DNA of 64,000 nucleotides from Paracoccus fontiphilus (GTDB taxonomy: Bacteria > Pseudomonadota > Alphaproteobacteria > Rhodobacterales > Rhodobacteraceae), in NCBI RefSeq assembly GCF_017356265.1, contig NZ_JAFNAW010000011.1, positions 1-64,000 on the forward strand, given 5' to 3'. The position numbers and the translations under genes were made by a program. Numbering within the stretch: the stretch's first letter is position 1; the number at the start of each line of letters is the position of its first letter. This document shows positions 18,439-26,486 of the stretch, one piece after another. The notes under the pieces were generated by a model that saw only the letters and a list, made by a program, of their open reading frames with translations, was not told where the DNA came from and did no database searches.

Positions 18439-19182
18439 TTACAGCTGGGCGGCCACCGCGTCCGACAGATCGAAGTTGCCCGTCACGTTCTGGACGTCGT
18501 CGTCGTCTTCCAGCGTGTCGATCAGCTTCATCAGCTTCTGCGCGGTTTCCAGGTCCGTGACCTCGGTCGGAGCCTGCGGCTTCCAGATCAGCTTGGCCGT
18601 TTCCGATTCACCCAAGGTCGCTTCCAGCGCCTGAGAGACCTCGTTCAGCGCGGTGTCGGCGCAATAGATCCAGTGGCCATCCTCATCGGTCTCGACATCG
18701 TCGGCGCCCGCCTCGATGGCGGCTTCCATGACCGTGTCGGCATCGCCCGCGGACAGCGGATACATGATCTCGCCCACGCGGTCGAACATGAAGCTGACCG
18801 ATCCGGTCTGGCCCATGTCGCCGCCCGACTTGGTGAAATAGCTGCGGACGTTGGATGCCGTGCGGTTGCGGTTGTCGGTCATCGCCTCGACCACAAGGGC
18901 GATGCCATTCGGGCCGTAACCCTCGTAGCGGATCTCCTCGTAGTTCTCGGCGTCGCCCCCGATCGCCTTCTTGATGGCGCGGTCGATCACGTCCTTGGGG
19001 CAGGAGTTCGACTTGGCTTCCTTTACCGCCAGGCGCAGGCGCGGGTTCTTGTCAGGGTCGGGATCGCCCATCTTCGCGGCGACGGTGATTTCCTTCGCCA
19101 GCTTGGAAAACAGCTTCGACCGGGCCGCATCCTGACGGCCCTTGCGATGCTGGATGTTGGCCCATTTGGAATGGCCTGCCAT
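18439..19182 (-). CDS. yebC: YebC/PmpR-family protein
   Basis: The 247-residue protein starts [18 protein letters not shown], the invariant YebC N terminus, and has the three-domain pattern with [15 protein letters not shown]. Members act as DNA-binding regulators and, as shown for the TACO1/YebC group, ribosome-associated factors that relieve stalling at polyproline. It is monocistronic here. The start at 19182 is unambiguous. Confidence 0.93.
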   Translation of the reverse strand: MAGHSKWANIQHRKGRQDAARSKLFSKLAKEITVAAKMGDPDPDKNPRLRLAVKEAKSNSCPKDVIDRAIKKAIGGDAENYEEIRYEGYGPNGIALVVEAMTDNRNRTASNVRSYFTKSGGDMGQTGSVSFMFDRVGEIMYPLSAGDADTVMEAAIEAGADDVETDEDGHWIYCADTALNEVSQALEATLGESETAKLIWKPQAPTEVTDLETAQKLMKLIDTLEDDDDVQNVTGNFDLSDAVAAQL

Positions 19183-19263
19183 GATCGGTCGTCCTTCGCA
19201 GTTCTTCACAGGATTCGCGCGCTTTTAGTCCAGCCGGACGGCGCATCGCAAGACGCCCCACGC

Positions 19264-19298
19264 AGAAGAAAGGCGCCCGATCCTTCCGGATGGGCGCC
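19264..19298 (-). terminator. Intrinsic terminator of the DUF1127 gene
   Basis: On the minus strand GGCGCCC-ATCC-GGAA-GGAT-C-GGGCGCC forms an 11-bp stem with one bulge and a GGAA tetraloop, followed by TTTCTTCT. It lies 26 bp after the DUF1127 stop. Confidence 0.75.
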
Positions 19299-19323
19299 CG
19301 CAGGACAGTATCGCTGCAGCGGA

Positions 19324-19548
19324 TCAGATCGCGGCGGAAACGCCCAGGATGCGGCGGACCTCGCCGTCGCGGGTCAGGCCGCGGCGGGCCAGTTCGGCGT
19401 CACTGATGCTGTTCAGGCGCTCAAGCTCCCGGACCTTCGGGCTGGCCTCGGCGATCAGCACCAGAACCTTGCCGATGGCAACGAAAGGCGCGGCGATCAG
19501 CCCCAGGACCGAGCTGCGCGGTTTTTCGAAAGTGATCGTGTTTGCCAT
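19324..19548 (-). CDS. DUF1127-domain small protein
   Basis: The 74-residue protein ends in the DUF1127 motif (RELERLNSISDAELARRGLTRDG). Short DUF1127 proteins of alphaproteobacteria, such as CcaF1 of Rhodobacter, bind RNA and are often stress-induced. Residues 12-32 are moderately hydrophobic. The start at 19548 has a strong AGGAG; a frame extending to 19593 is ignored. Two palindromes lie upstream and a terminator downstream, so it is a single-gene unit. Confidence 0.85.
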   Translation of the reverse strand: MANTITFEKPRSSVLGLIAAPFVAIGKVLVLIAEASPKVRELERLNSISDAELARRGLTRDGEVRRILGVSAAI

Positions 19549-19655
19549 CTGGAAACTCCTTTGCAACACAAAGCCGTTTCCCCCCTTGTTCAATCATATC
19601 GGCCAATGACTTGGCCGGAACAATGGCTAATGCTGCATAGCAGCATTGCATCTGC

Positions 19656-21434
19656 TTAAAGCGGCCAGAACAGCGGGATGACCAGGCAGGCGACGATGCC
19701 GCAGATGATGTCCAAGGGCACGCCCACGCGCACGAAATCGCTGAATCGATAGCCGCCGGGGCCATAGACCATCATGTGCGTCTGATAGCCGATGGGCGTG
19801 GCGAAGGCGACCGTGGCCGAGAACATCACCGCCACGACATAGGCGCGGGGATCGTGGCCCAGCGACTGCGCCAGTGCGATGGCGATCGGCGTCAGCAGCA
19901 CGGCGACCGCGTTGTTTGACAACAGCTCGGTCATCAGCAGACCCAGGAAATAGACCGCGATCAGCGTCGCGAAGGGCGGTAGGTCGCGCAGCCAGGGCGT
20001 GACGAAGTCCACGATCAACTGGACGGTGCCGGTATGCTCCAGCGCCTCTCCCACGGCCAGCATGGCGAAGATCATCGCCATCAGCCGGGCATCGATGAAC
20101 GAGAACGCTTCCTCGGCATCGATGCAGCGGGTGATCAGGATCACGGCCGAGGCAAGAAAGGCCAGAACCATGATCGGCGCGACATCCAGTGCCGCCAACG
20201 TCACCACGGCCAGCAGGCAGACGATGGCGATGGGCGCGCGTTCGCGGCGATAGGCCCGGATCGACGGGCGCGAGACATCGACCAGTCCCATGTCCGCCGC
20301 CAGCCGGGCAATATCCTCGGGCGCGCCCTCCAGCAGCAGCGTGTCGCCCACGCGGACCACAAGGTCGTCCAGTTGCCGCCCCATGTTCTGGTCGCGCCGA
20401 TGCGCCGCCAGCACATAGATGCCGTAGCGGCGGCGCAGGCGCATGTCGCCCAAGCGGCGGCCGATCAGTTGCGCGCCCGGCGAGATCAGGACCTCGACCG
20501 TCTCGGTGGCGACCGAGCTCAGCTTGTCCACGACCTGCAGGTTCTTGTTGCCCAGGAACTCCAGCAGGTCGGCCATCTCGGACCGCAGCACCACGCGGTC
20601 GCCGGGTTCCAGCACCACCTCGGCCAGGTTGCGCCGCAGGGACGCATCGCCGCGCAGAACGTCGATCAGGCGCACGGCCTCGCGCTTGAACAGCGCCACC
20701 TCGACCGCCTTCTGGCCCACCAGGCTTGAATCCTGGGGAATGGCGAGTTCGGTGAAGTACTTCATCCCCCGCCGCGATCCCAGGAAACCGGCCAGCGAGG
20801 TCCGGTCGGGCAAGAGGCGCCGTCCGAACAGGGCGAAATAGGCGACGCCCGCCAGCGTGATCGCGATGCCGACCGGGGCGATCTCGAAAATCGAGAAGGG
20901 CTCCATGCCCTGTTCGCGCGCCACCCCATCCACAAGAAGGTTGGTCGAGGTTCCGATCAGCGTGATCATCCCGCCAAGGATGGTGAAATAGCTGAGCGGC
21001 ATGAGGATCTTGGAGGGCGCCATCTTCAGCCGGGCGGCAAGCTGGATGCAGATGGGGATCATCACCGCCACGACGGGCGTGTTGTTCATCACCGCCGAGG
21101 CGACGATGACGAAGGCGAACAGCGCGCAGATCGTCAAGGCAGGGTTGGTGGTCGCGCGCGCCGTCACCAGCCGCGACATCATCTCCAGCGCGCCGGTGCG
21201 CAGCAGGCCGCCCATGATCAGGAACATGAAGGCGATCGTCCAGGGGGCCGAGTTCGACAGGACGCCCGCCGCGTCCTCGGCCGGCAGCAGCCCAAGGACC
21301 AGCATGGTTGCGGCCGAACCGATGGCGACGACCTCGGGCGGCTGCTTCTCGCGGATGAACTGGATGAAGGTGATCGTCACGATGACCAGCATCGCGATCG
21401 CCGCGTTCGTTCCGGTCAGGTCAAATCCAAGCAT
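19656..21434 (-). CDS. SLC13-type permease with two TrkA-C (RCK_C) domains
   Basis: The 592-residue inner-membrane protein has about twelve hydrophobic segments in two halves (1-195 and 400-592), separated by two cytoplasmic RCK_C domains (about 205-375, for example SLVGQKAVEVALFKREAVRLI and QLIGRRLGDMRLRR). This YfbS/SLC13-like layout is found in transporters of sulfate, dicarboxylates or other anions. The substrate is unknown. Confidence 0.87.
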   Translation of the reverse strand: MLGFDLTGTNAAIAMLVIVTITFIQFIREKQPPEVVAIGSAATMLVLGLLPAEDAAGVLSNSAPWTIAFMFLIMGGLLRTGALEMMSRLVTARATTNPALTICALFAFVIVASAVMNNTPVVAVMIPICIQLAARLKMAPSKILMPLSYFTILGGMITLIGTSTNLLVDGVAREQGMEPFSIFEIAPVGIAITLAGVAYFALFGRRLLPDRTSLAGFLGSRRGMKYFTELAIPQDSSLVGQKAVEVALFKREAVRLIDVLRGDASLRRNLAEVVLEPGDRVVLRSEMADLLEFLGNKNLQVVDKLSSVATETVEVLISPGAQLIGRRLGDMRLRRRYGIYVLAAHRRDQNMGRQLDDLVVRVGDTLLLEGAPEDIARLAADMGLVDVSRPSIRAYRRERAPIAIVCLLAVVTLAALDVAPIMVLAFLASAVILITRCIDAEEAFSFIDARLMAMIFAMLAVGEALEHTGTVQLIVDFVTPWLRDLPPFATLIAVYFLGLLMTELLSNNAVAVLLTPIAIALAQSLGHDPRAYVVAVMFSATVAFATPIGYQTHMMVYGPGGYRFSDFVRVGVPLDIICGIVACLVIPLFWPL

Positions 21435-21511
21435 GAGCTTCCTGTCGATCCGCCGACGACCGGCCGGCCCAGGCGGGTGATAGAATTGTTTTCCCCGTCA
21501 CCGCAAGCGGT

Positions 21512-22327
21512 CTATGCAGGATGCGTCTGGGCAAGACGGCCGCCGTCGCGCACGGATTCGATCGCCGTGGCGCGGCCGGTGCGGTCGTCCGTCACGATCA
21601 GGGCGCCGGACAAGGTCGCCTCGCCCTCGGCCGGGGTGAAGCGGTCGCGGGTCATGCCGGTGATGAAGCGCCGCAGCGGCTCGGTCTTTTCCATGCCGAT
21701 GACGCTGTCGTAATCCCCGCACATGCCGGCGTCGGACTGGTAGGCCGTCCCGCGAGGCAGGATCTGCGCATCGGCGGTGGGCACATGCGTATGCGTCCCC
21801 ACCACGCCCGAGGCGCGGCCGTCGCAGAAATGGCCGGCGGCCATCTTCTCGCTTGTCGCCTCGGCATGGAAATCGACAAGCGCGGCCTGCACCATGCCGC
21901 CCGGCGGGTGCGCGCGCAGAACCGCGTCAAGCGCCGAAAAGGGATCGTCATAAGGGCGCGACATGAACACCTGCCCCAGCGCCTGCGTGACCAGCAGCTT
22001 GCGCCCGCGCGCGTCGCTGATGATGGCGCTGCCCCGGCCCGGCGCTTCCTTCGCATAGTTCAGCGGCCTGACGATGCGAGGCTCGCGATCGACAAAGGCC
22101 AGCATGTCCTTCTGGTCGAAGGCATGGTCGCCCAGCGTCAGGCAGTCCGCGCCGGATTCCAGAAGCAGTTGCGCGTGACCCGCCGTGCAACCGCGCCCGC
22201 CGCTGGCGTTTTCGGCGTTCACCACGACCAGGTCGGCCTTCAGGCGGGCCCGCAAGGGGGCCAGCCGCTCGACAATCGCGCGCCGGCCGGCGCGCCCCAT
22301 CACATCGCCAAGAAAGAGAATTCTCAT
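21512..22327 (-). CDS. YmdB-family metallophosphoesterase
   Basis: The 271-residue protein starts MRILFLGDVMGRAGRR and has the family motifs NAENASGGRGC, GDHAFDQKD and GVVGTHTHVPTADAQILP, which supply the Asp, Asn and His ligands of a di-metal site. The Bacillus member YmdB hydrolyses cyclic nucleotides and affects biofilm formation. The physiological substrate here is unknown. It is divergent from the DgoK-like gene. Confidence 0.9.
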   Translation of the reverse strand: MRILFLGDVMGRAGRRAIVERLAPLRARLKADLVVVNAENASGGRGCTAGHAQLLLESGADCLTLGDHAFDQKDMLAFVDREPRIVRPLNYAKEAPGRGSAIISDARGRKLLVTQALGQVFMSRPYDDPFSALDAVLRAHPPGGMVQAALVDFHAEATSEKMAAGHFCDGRASGVVGTHTHVPTADAQILPRGTAYQSDAGMCGDYDSVIGMEKTEPLRRFITGMTRDRFTPAEGEATLSGALIVTDDRTGRATAIESVRDGGRLAQTHPA

Positions 22328-22416
22328 GGCCGGTGGTTACGCCCGAAGTGCGGTCGCTTCAAGGCGTCTCTGGACAGGGTGGCGCCGCGTTGCCATCCTG
22401 CCGCGACAGGAAAGGG

Positions 22417-23247
22417 ATGGAGATGGATCAAGCCGATTGGGCCGCTGTCGAAGCGGCCGGGGGAACCCTGCGTCTTTGGCTGATGCACGACGGGGCCGCA
22501 GGCGCCGGGATCACCGCCCCCGACAACGCAGATCCCGTCGCAGCCCTGCGCGAGATGCTGCTGCCATTGCTGGGGACCGGGGCCAGGATCGACGTGATCG
22601 CGGCGGGTTGGCCGGGCAGCGCGTCCGCCAGGGTGCCTTGCGCACCCCCGCCGCCCCTGCCCCCGGTCGAGATCGATCCGCAGATCACGCTGCATCGCCT
22701 GCCCGGCCTGGTGCAGGACCGGCCGACAGACCTGATCGGCACGGCCGCCGCCCGCATCGCCGGACATCTGGCGACCCATCCCGATTTTGACGGCGTTCTG
22801 TGCCTTCCGGGCGAGGGAACGGTCTGGGCCCATGTCGGCGCGGGCGAGATCGTCAGCTTTCGCAGCTTCCTGACGGTCGAGTTGCTGGACAGGCTGACCC
22901 TGATCGACAGCGCGCCGGACACCGGCCCCGGCTTTGCCGAGGCGGTCCGCCAAGCCATGTCCCGCCCGGCAGGGCTGGCAGGCGATCTGTCCACGATCCG
23001 GGCGCAGGTGGCGCTGGAGCACCTGGATCTGGCCGCTGCCCATGCGGCGACGGCAGGCCTGCTGATCGGTGCGGAACTTGCGGCGGCAAGGCCCTGGTGG
23101 CTGGGCCAAGCCGTCACCATCCTTGGCGCGGGCTGGCTGGCCGACCGCTATGCCGAGGCCCTGGGCCTGCAGAGGGTCGTTCCGGCGGCCGCCGATCCCA
23201 CGCAGGCGCTGCTGGACGGATTTCGCGCGGCACGCCGGATGCTCTGA
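22417..23247 (+). CDS. 2-dehydro-3-deoxygalactonokinase-like protein, degenerate motifs
   Basis: The 276-residue protein has the DgoK fold signature in several blocks: FDGVLCLPGEGTVWAHVGAG, SFRSFLTVELLDRL and the C-terminal AGLLIGAELAAA. DgoK phosphorylates 2-keto-3-deoxygalactonate. Several usual motifs are altered: the N-terminal DWGT-x-LR is DWAAVEAAGGTLR, GTHTKW is GEGTVW, TGE is TVE, and the MRGEETQ region is absent. It may have lost kinase activity or changed substrate. The start at 22417 follows AGGAAAGGG. No KDPGal aldolase follows. Confidence 0.7.
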   Translation: MEMDQADWAAVEAAGGTLRLWLMHDGAAGAGITAPDNADPVAALREMLLPLLGTGARIDVIAAGWPGSASARVPCAPPPPLPPVEIDPQITLHRLPGLVQDRPTDLIGTAAARIAGHLATHPDFDGVLCLPGEGTVWAHVGAGEIVSFRSFLTVELLDRLTLIDSAPDTGPGFAEAVRQAMSRPAGLAGDLSTIRAQVALEHLDLAAAHAATAGLLIGAELAAARPWWLGQAVTILGAGWLADRYAEALGLQRVVPAAADPTQALLDGFRAARRML

Positions 23248-23304
23248 CGGGGGAACCCCGGCGGCGGCTTGCGGTTCTGTTGCCGACACCGAAGGAGCAC
23301 CGCC

Positions 23305-24705
23305 ATGACCGAGACCACGCCCGACCTGACCTGCGACGTGGCGATCATCGGGGCGGGAACGGCGGGGCTGGCGGCGGAACGGGCCGCCCGCGCGGCAGGC
23401 GCACGCACGCTGCTGATCGACGACGGCTTTGCGGGAACGCTTTGCGCCACCGCCGGCTGCATGCCGTCCAAGCTGCTGATCGCTGCGGCCCGCGCCCATG
23501 CGGACCTGGACAGGGCGCGCGCCATGGGCATCGACATTCCCCCGGCGCGCGTCGATGGCCGCAAGGTGATGGCGCGGGTCAGGGCGGAACGGGACCGCTT
23601 CGTGCAGGCGACCAGACAAAGCTATGCCGATCTGCCCGAGGGAACCTGCCTTGATGCCCGCGCGCGCTTTGTCGCGCCGAACCGGCTGCAACTGGACGAC
23701 GGGCGGCATGTGGACGCAAGGACCGTCGTGATCGCGACAGGCTCCACCCCGGTCATCCCCAAGCCCTATCGCGACCTTGGGGCGCGCCTGCTGACCAACG
23801 AGTCGGTCTTTGAACTGGAGGATCTGCCGCAAAGCCTTGCAGTGATCGGTGCCGGGCCACTGGGCGCCGAACTGGCGCAGGCGATTGGACGACTGGGCGT
23901 CCGGGTGGTGCTGTTCGACAACGGCGACCGGTTGGCCGGCATCCGCTGCGACAAGGTCCATGATGCCTATCGCGCGATCTACGCCGCGGATGTCACCCTG
24001 CGGCTTGGCTGCAAGCCGGAACCGACGGCTACCGACAACGGCATTCGCCTGCGATGGGACGGCGAAACCGAGGATTTCGACTACGTTCTTGTCGCGACAG
24101 GCCGCGCCCCGGCGTTGAAGGACCTGAACCTTCAGGCTACGGGCCTGGACCTTGACAACAAGGGCGTGCCGCAGCTTGACCGCAAGACGATGCGCTGCGG
24201 GGATTCCGCCATCTTCATGGCGGGCGACGCCGATGGCGATGCGCCCGTGCTGCATGAAGCCTTGATCGACGGCAATATCGCGGGAACCAATGCCGCCCGC
24301 TGCCCCGAGGTCGAGCCGCGGGACAGGCCGACCTTGTTCACCATGACCTTCACCGATCCGCCCATCGCGGCCATCGGCGCCCCTCCCGACAAGTGCGCCC
24401 TCAACGCGCATGGCGACTATTCCGACCAGGGCCGTGCGCGTGTCGAGCATAAGGCAAAAGGGATGCTGCGCCTCGGCGCCGATGAATCGGGAACGCTGAT
24501 CGGTGCCGACCTGGCAGTGCCGGGGGGCGACCACATGGCGCATCTTCTGGTCGCGGCGATCATGGCCGGGGCAACGGCGTCGGATCTTCTGCGGACACCC
24601 TTTTATCACCCGACCTTGGAGGAAGGGCTGAAACCTGCCCTGCGCGATCTTTGCGGGCAGGCCAACCTGACGACAGGCGACAACAGCAACCCGCCGGGGG
24701 CATGA
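23305..24705 (+). CDS. Dihydrolipoyl dehydrogenase-like FAD disulfide oxidoreductase
   Basis: The 466-residue class I flavoprotein disulfide reductase has an FAD-binding GAGTAG motif near residue 16, the redox pair C47/C52 in CATAGC (family consensus C-x4-C), an NAD-binding GAGPLGAE motif and the C-terminal YHPTLEEG with the catalytic His-Glu dyad. It is not linked to pdh or odh genes, so it is an orphan Lpd or mercuric-reductase-like enzyme. The ribosome binding site GAAGGAG precedes the ATG; the stop overlaps the next ATG. Confidence 0.85.
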   Translation: MTETTPDLTCDVAIIGAGTAGLAAERAARAAGARTLLIDDGFAGTLCATAGCMPSKLLIAAARAHADLDRARAMGIDIPPARVDGRKVMARVRAERDRFVQATRQSYADLPEGTCLDARARFVAPNRLQLDDGRHVDARTVVIATGSTPVIPKPYRDLGARLLTNESVFELEDLPQSLAVIGAGPLGAELAQAIGRLGVRVVLFDNGDRLAGIRCDKVHDAYRAIYAADVTLRLGCKPEPTATDNGIRLRWDGETEDFDYVLVATGRAPALKDLNLQATGLDLDNKGVPQLDRKTMRCGDSAIFMAGDADGDAPVLHEALIDGNIAGTNAARCPEVEPRDRPTLFTMTFTDPPIAAIGAPPDKCALNAHGDYSDQGRARVEHKAKGMLRLGADESGTLIGADLAVPGGDHMAHLLVAAIMAGATASDLLRTPFYHPTLEEGLKPALRDLCGQANLTTGDNSNPPGA

Positions 24706-25475
24706 TGACAGAACGCGTGATCGAACTTGGCAACGGCTTCTGGAACATCCGCGGCAACCTGCGGATCGGCGGGCTGGTCAACGTGGGAACGCAGTGCTCG
24801 CTTGTCCGGCTGTCCTCGGGGCGCTTCGTGTTCCTGGACTCCTATGCCTTCGGGGAACAGGTGGCGGATCAGGTCATGGCGCTGACCGATGGCGGTCGCG
24901 CGGTCGAGGCGGTCCTGAACCTGCACCCGTTCCACACTCTGCACTGCAAGACCATGCACGAGATGTTCCCGCAGGCGCAGTTGTTCGGGTCGGACCGTCA
25001 TCACCGCAAATGGCCCGACCTGCCCTGGCAGCCCGAGGCCGTCGAATCACCAAAGGTCGCCTCGCGATTTTCCGACCTTCGCTTTTCGCTGCCGGACGGC
25101 ATCGACTACATCTGCCAGAACGAACGGGTCCACGCCGGATCGCTGCTGGCCTTTCACCCGGCCAGCGGCACGCTGCACGTGGACGACACGCTGAACGTGC
25201 TGCCGATCCCCGCCTTGCTGAGGCGGCTGCTGCGGATGCCCCGCCTGGGCTTCCATCCCACCTTGGGGCAGGCATTGCAGGACCGGCCCGGTGCGGCGCA
25301 GGATTTCCGGGCTTGGGCGCTGCGCATCGCCGAAGACTGGCGCGACACCCGCACGGTCTGCGCGGCGCATTCGGCCACGCTGGCGATCAAGCCCGGCAGC
25401 TTTCCCGATCACATCAGGACCGCCCTGGCGCGCGCCGAGCCCGCCCTGAAACGCTTCGAGGCGAAGCGCGCCTAG
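24702..25475 (+). CDS. Metallo-beta-lactamase-fold-like protein, unusual metal motif
   Basis: The 257-residue protein resembles MBL-fold hydrolases in outline (VRLSSGRFVFLDSYAF, then LNLHPFHTLHCKTMHE in the place of HxHxDH, and later VDDTLNV), but the canonical Asp is not evident. It starts within the stop of the Lpd-like gene (ATGA), so the two are coupled. The substrate is unknown. Its stop overlaps the convergent dehydrogenase gene's stop by 4 bp (CTAG). Confidence 0.6.
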   Translation: MMTERVIELGNGFWNIRGNLRIGGLVNVGTQCSLVRLSSGRFVFLDSYAFGEQVADQVMALTDGGRAVEAVLNLHPFHTLHCKTMHEMFPQAQLFGSDRHHRKWPDLPWQPEAVESPKVASRFSDLRFSLPDGIDYICQNERVHAGSLLAFHPASGTLHVDDTLNVLPIPALLRRLLRMPRLGFHPTLGQALQDRPGAAQDFRAWALRIAEDWRDTRTVCAAHSATLAIKPGSFPDHIRTALARAEPALKRFEAKRA

Positions 25476-26335
25476 GCCAGCCGCGCGATCAGGGACGAGG
25501 TGTCCCAGCGCCCGCCGCCCATCTGCTGCACGTCCTTGTAGAACTGGTCCACCAGGGCCGTGACCGGCAGTGATGCCCCGACCTCGTCCGCGGCGGCAAG
25601 GCAGATGCCAAGGTCCTTGCGCATCCAGTCCACGGCAAAGCCATGCTCGAACTGGCCCTGGTCCATGGTCTTGTGGCGGTTGACCATCTGCCAGCTTCCG
25701 GCCGCGCCCTGGCTGATGACCTCGACCACCTTCTCGACCTCCAAACCGGACTTCTTGGCAAAGGCCAGCGATTCGGACAGCGCCTGCACCAGCCCGGCAA
25801 TGGCGATCTGGTTGCACATCTTGGTGATCTGGCCCGCGCCAACGTCGCCCATGCGGCGGCAGATCTTGGCATAGGCGCCGATCACCGGCGCGGCGCGGTC
25901 GAAATCACCTTGGTCGCCGCCGCACATGACCGACAGTTGGCCGTTTTCCGCCCCCGCCTGCCCGCCCGAGACCGGGGCATCCACATAGCCAAGCCTCGCC
26001 GCCTGCGCCGCCTGCGCCAGTTCGCGGGTCACGGCCGCCGAAACGGTGGTGTGATCCACGAAGACCGCGCCCGGCTTCATCCCGGCGAAGGCGCCGTCCG
26101 CGCCAAGGCAGATCTGGCGCAAGTCGTCGTCGTTGCCCACGCAGGTCATGACGAAGTCGGCATCCGCAACGGCCTCGCGCGGGGTTCCCGCCCAGGCGCC
26201 ATCGTGGCGGGCGGCCCAGTCCTCGGCCTTGGCCCGGGTGCGGTTGAAGACCGTGACGTCGTGGCCCGCTGCCTTCAGATGCCCCGCCATCGGCGCACCC
26301 ATGACGCCCAACCCCAGAAATGCCAGCCTAGCCAT
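25472..26335 (-). CDS. 3-hydroxyisobutyrate dehydrogenase-family oxidoreductase
   Basis: The 287-residue beta-hydroxyacid dehydrogenase has a Rossmann motif GLGVMGAPMAGHL at the N terminus, the substrate motif DAPVSGGQAGAENG and the catalytic Lys in GAGQITKMCNQ. The substrate could be 3-hydroxyisobutyrate, tartronate semialdehyde or glyoxylate; sequence alone does not decide. It is monocistronic. Confidence 0.88.
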   Translation of the reverse strand: MARLAFLGLGVMGAPMAGHLKAAGHDVTVFNRTRAKAEDWAARHDGAWAGTPREAVADADFVMTCVGNDDDLRQICLGADGAFAGMKPGAVFVDHTTVSAAVTRELAQAAQAARLGYVDAPVSGGQAGAENGQLSVMCGGDQGDFDRAAPVIGAYAKICRRMGDVGAGQITKMCNQIAIAGLVQALSESLAFAKKSGLEVEKVVEVISQGAAGSWQMVNRHKTMDQGQFEHGFAVDWMRKDLGICLAAADEVGASLPVTALVDQFYKDVQQMGGGRWDTSSLIARLA

Positions 26336-26486
26336 TCAGCCCCCGTTTGCCGATCCGGCGCCCGCCCTCCGTTGAACTGGCGCCGCGCCTCCATTATGCA
26401 GCACACCAACATCCCGGCGTGCCATGGTCAAGCACCCGGTACCCCCAAAAACAGGCGGCGGACCGGCCCATGGATCATCTTCCGAC

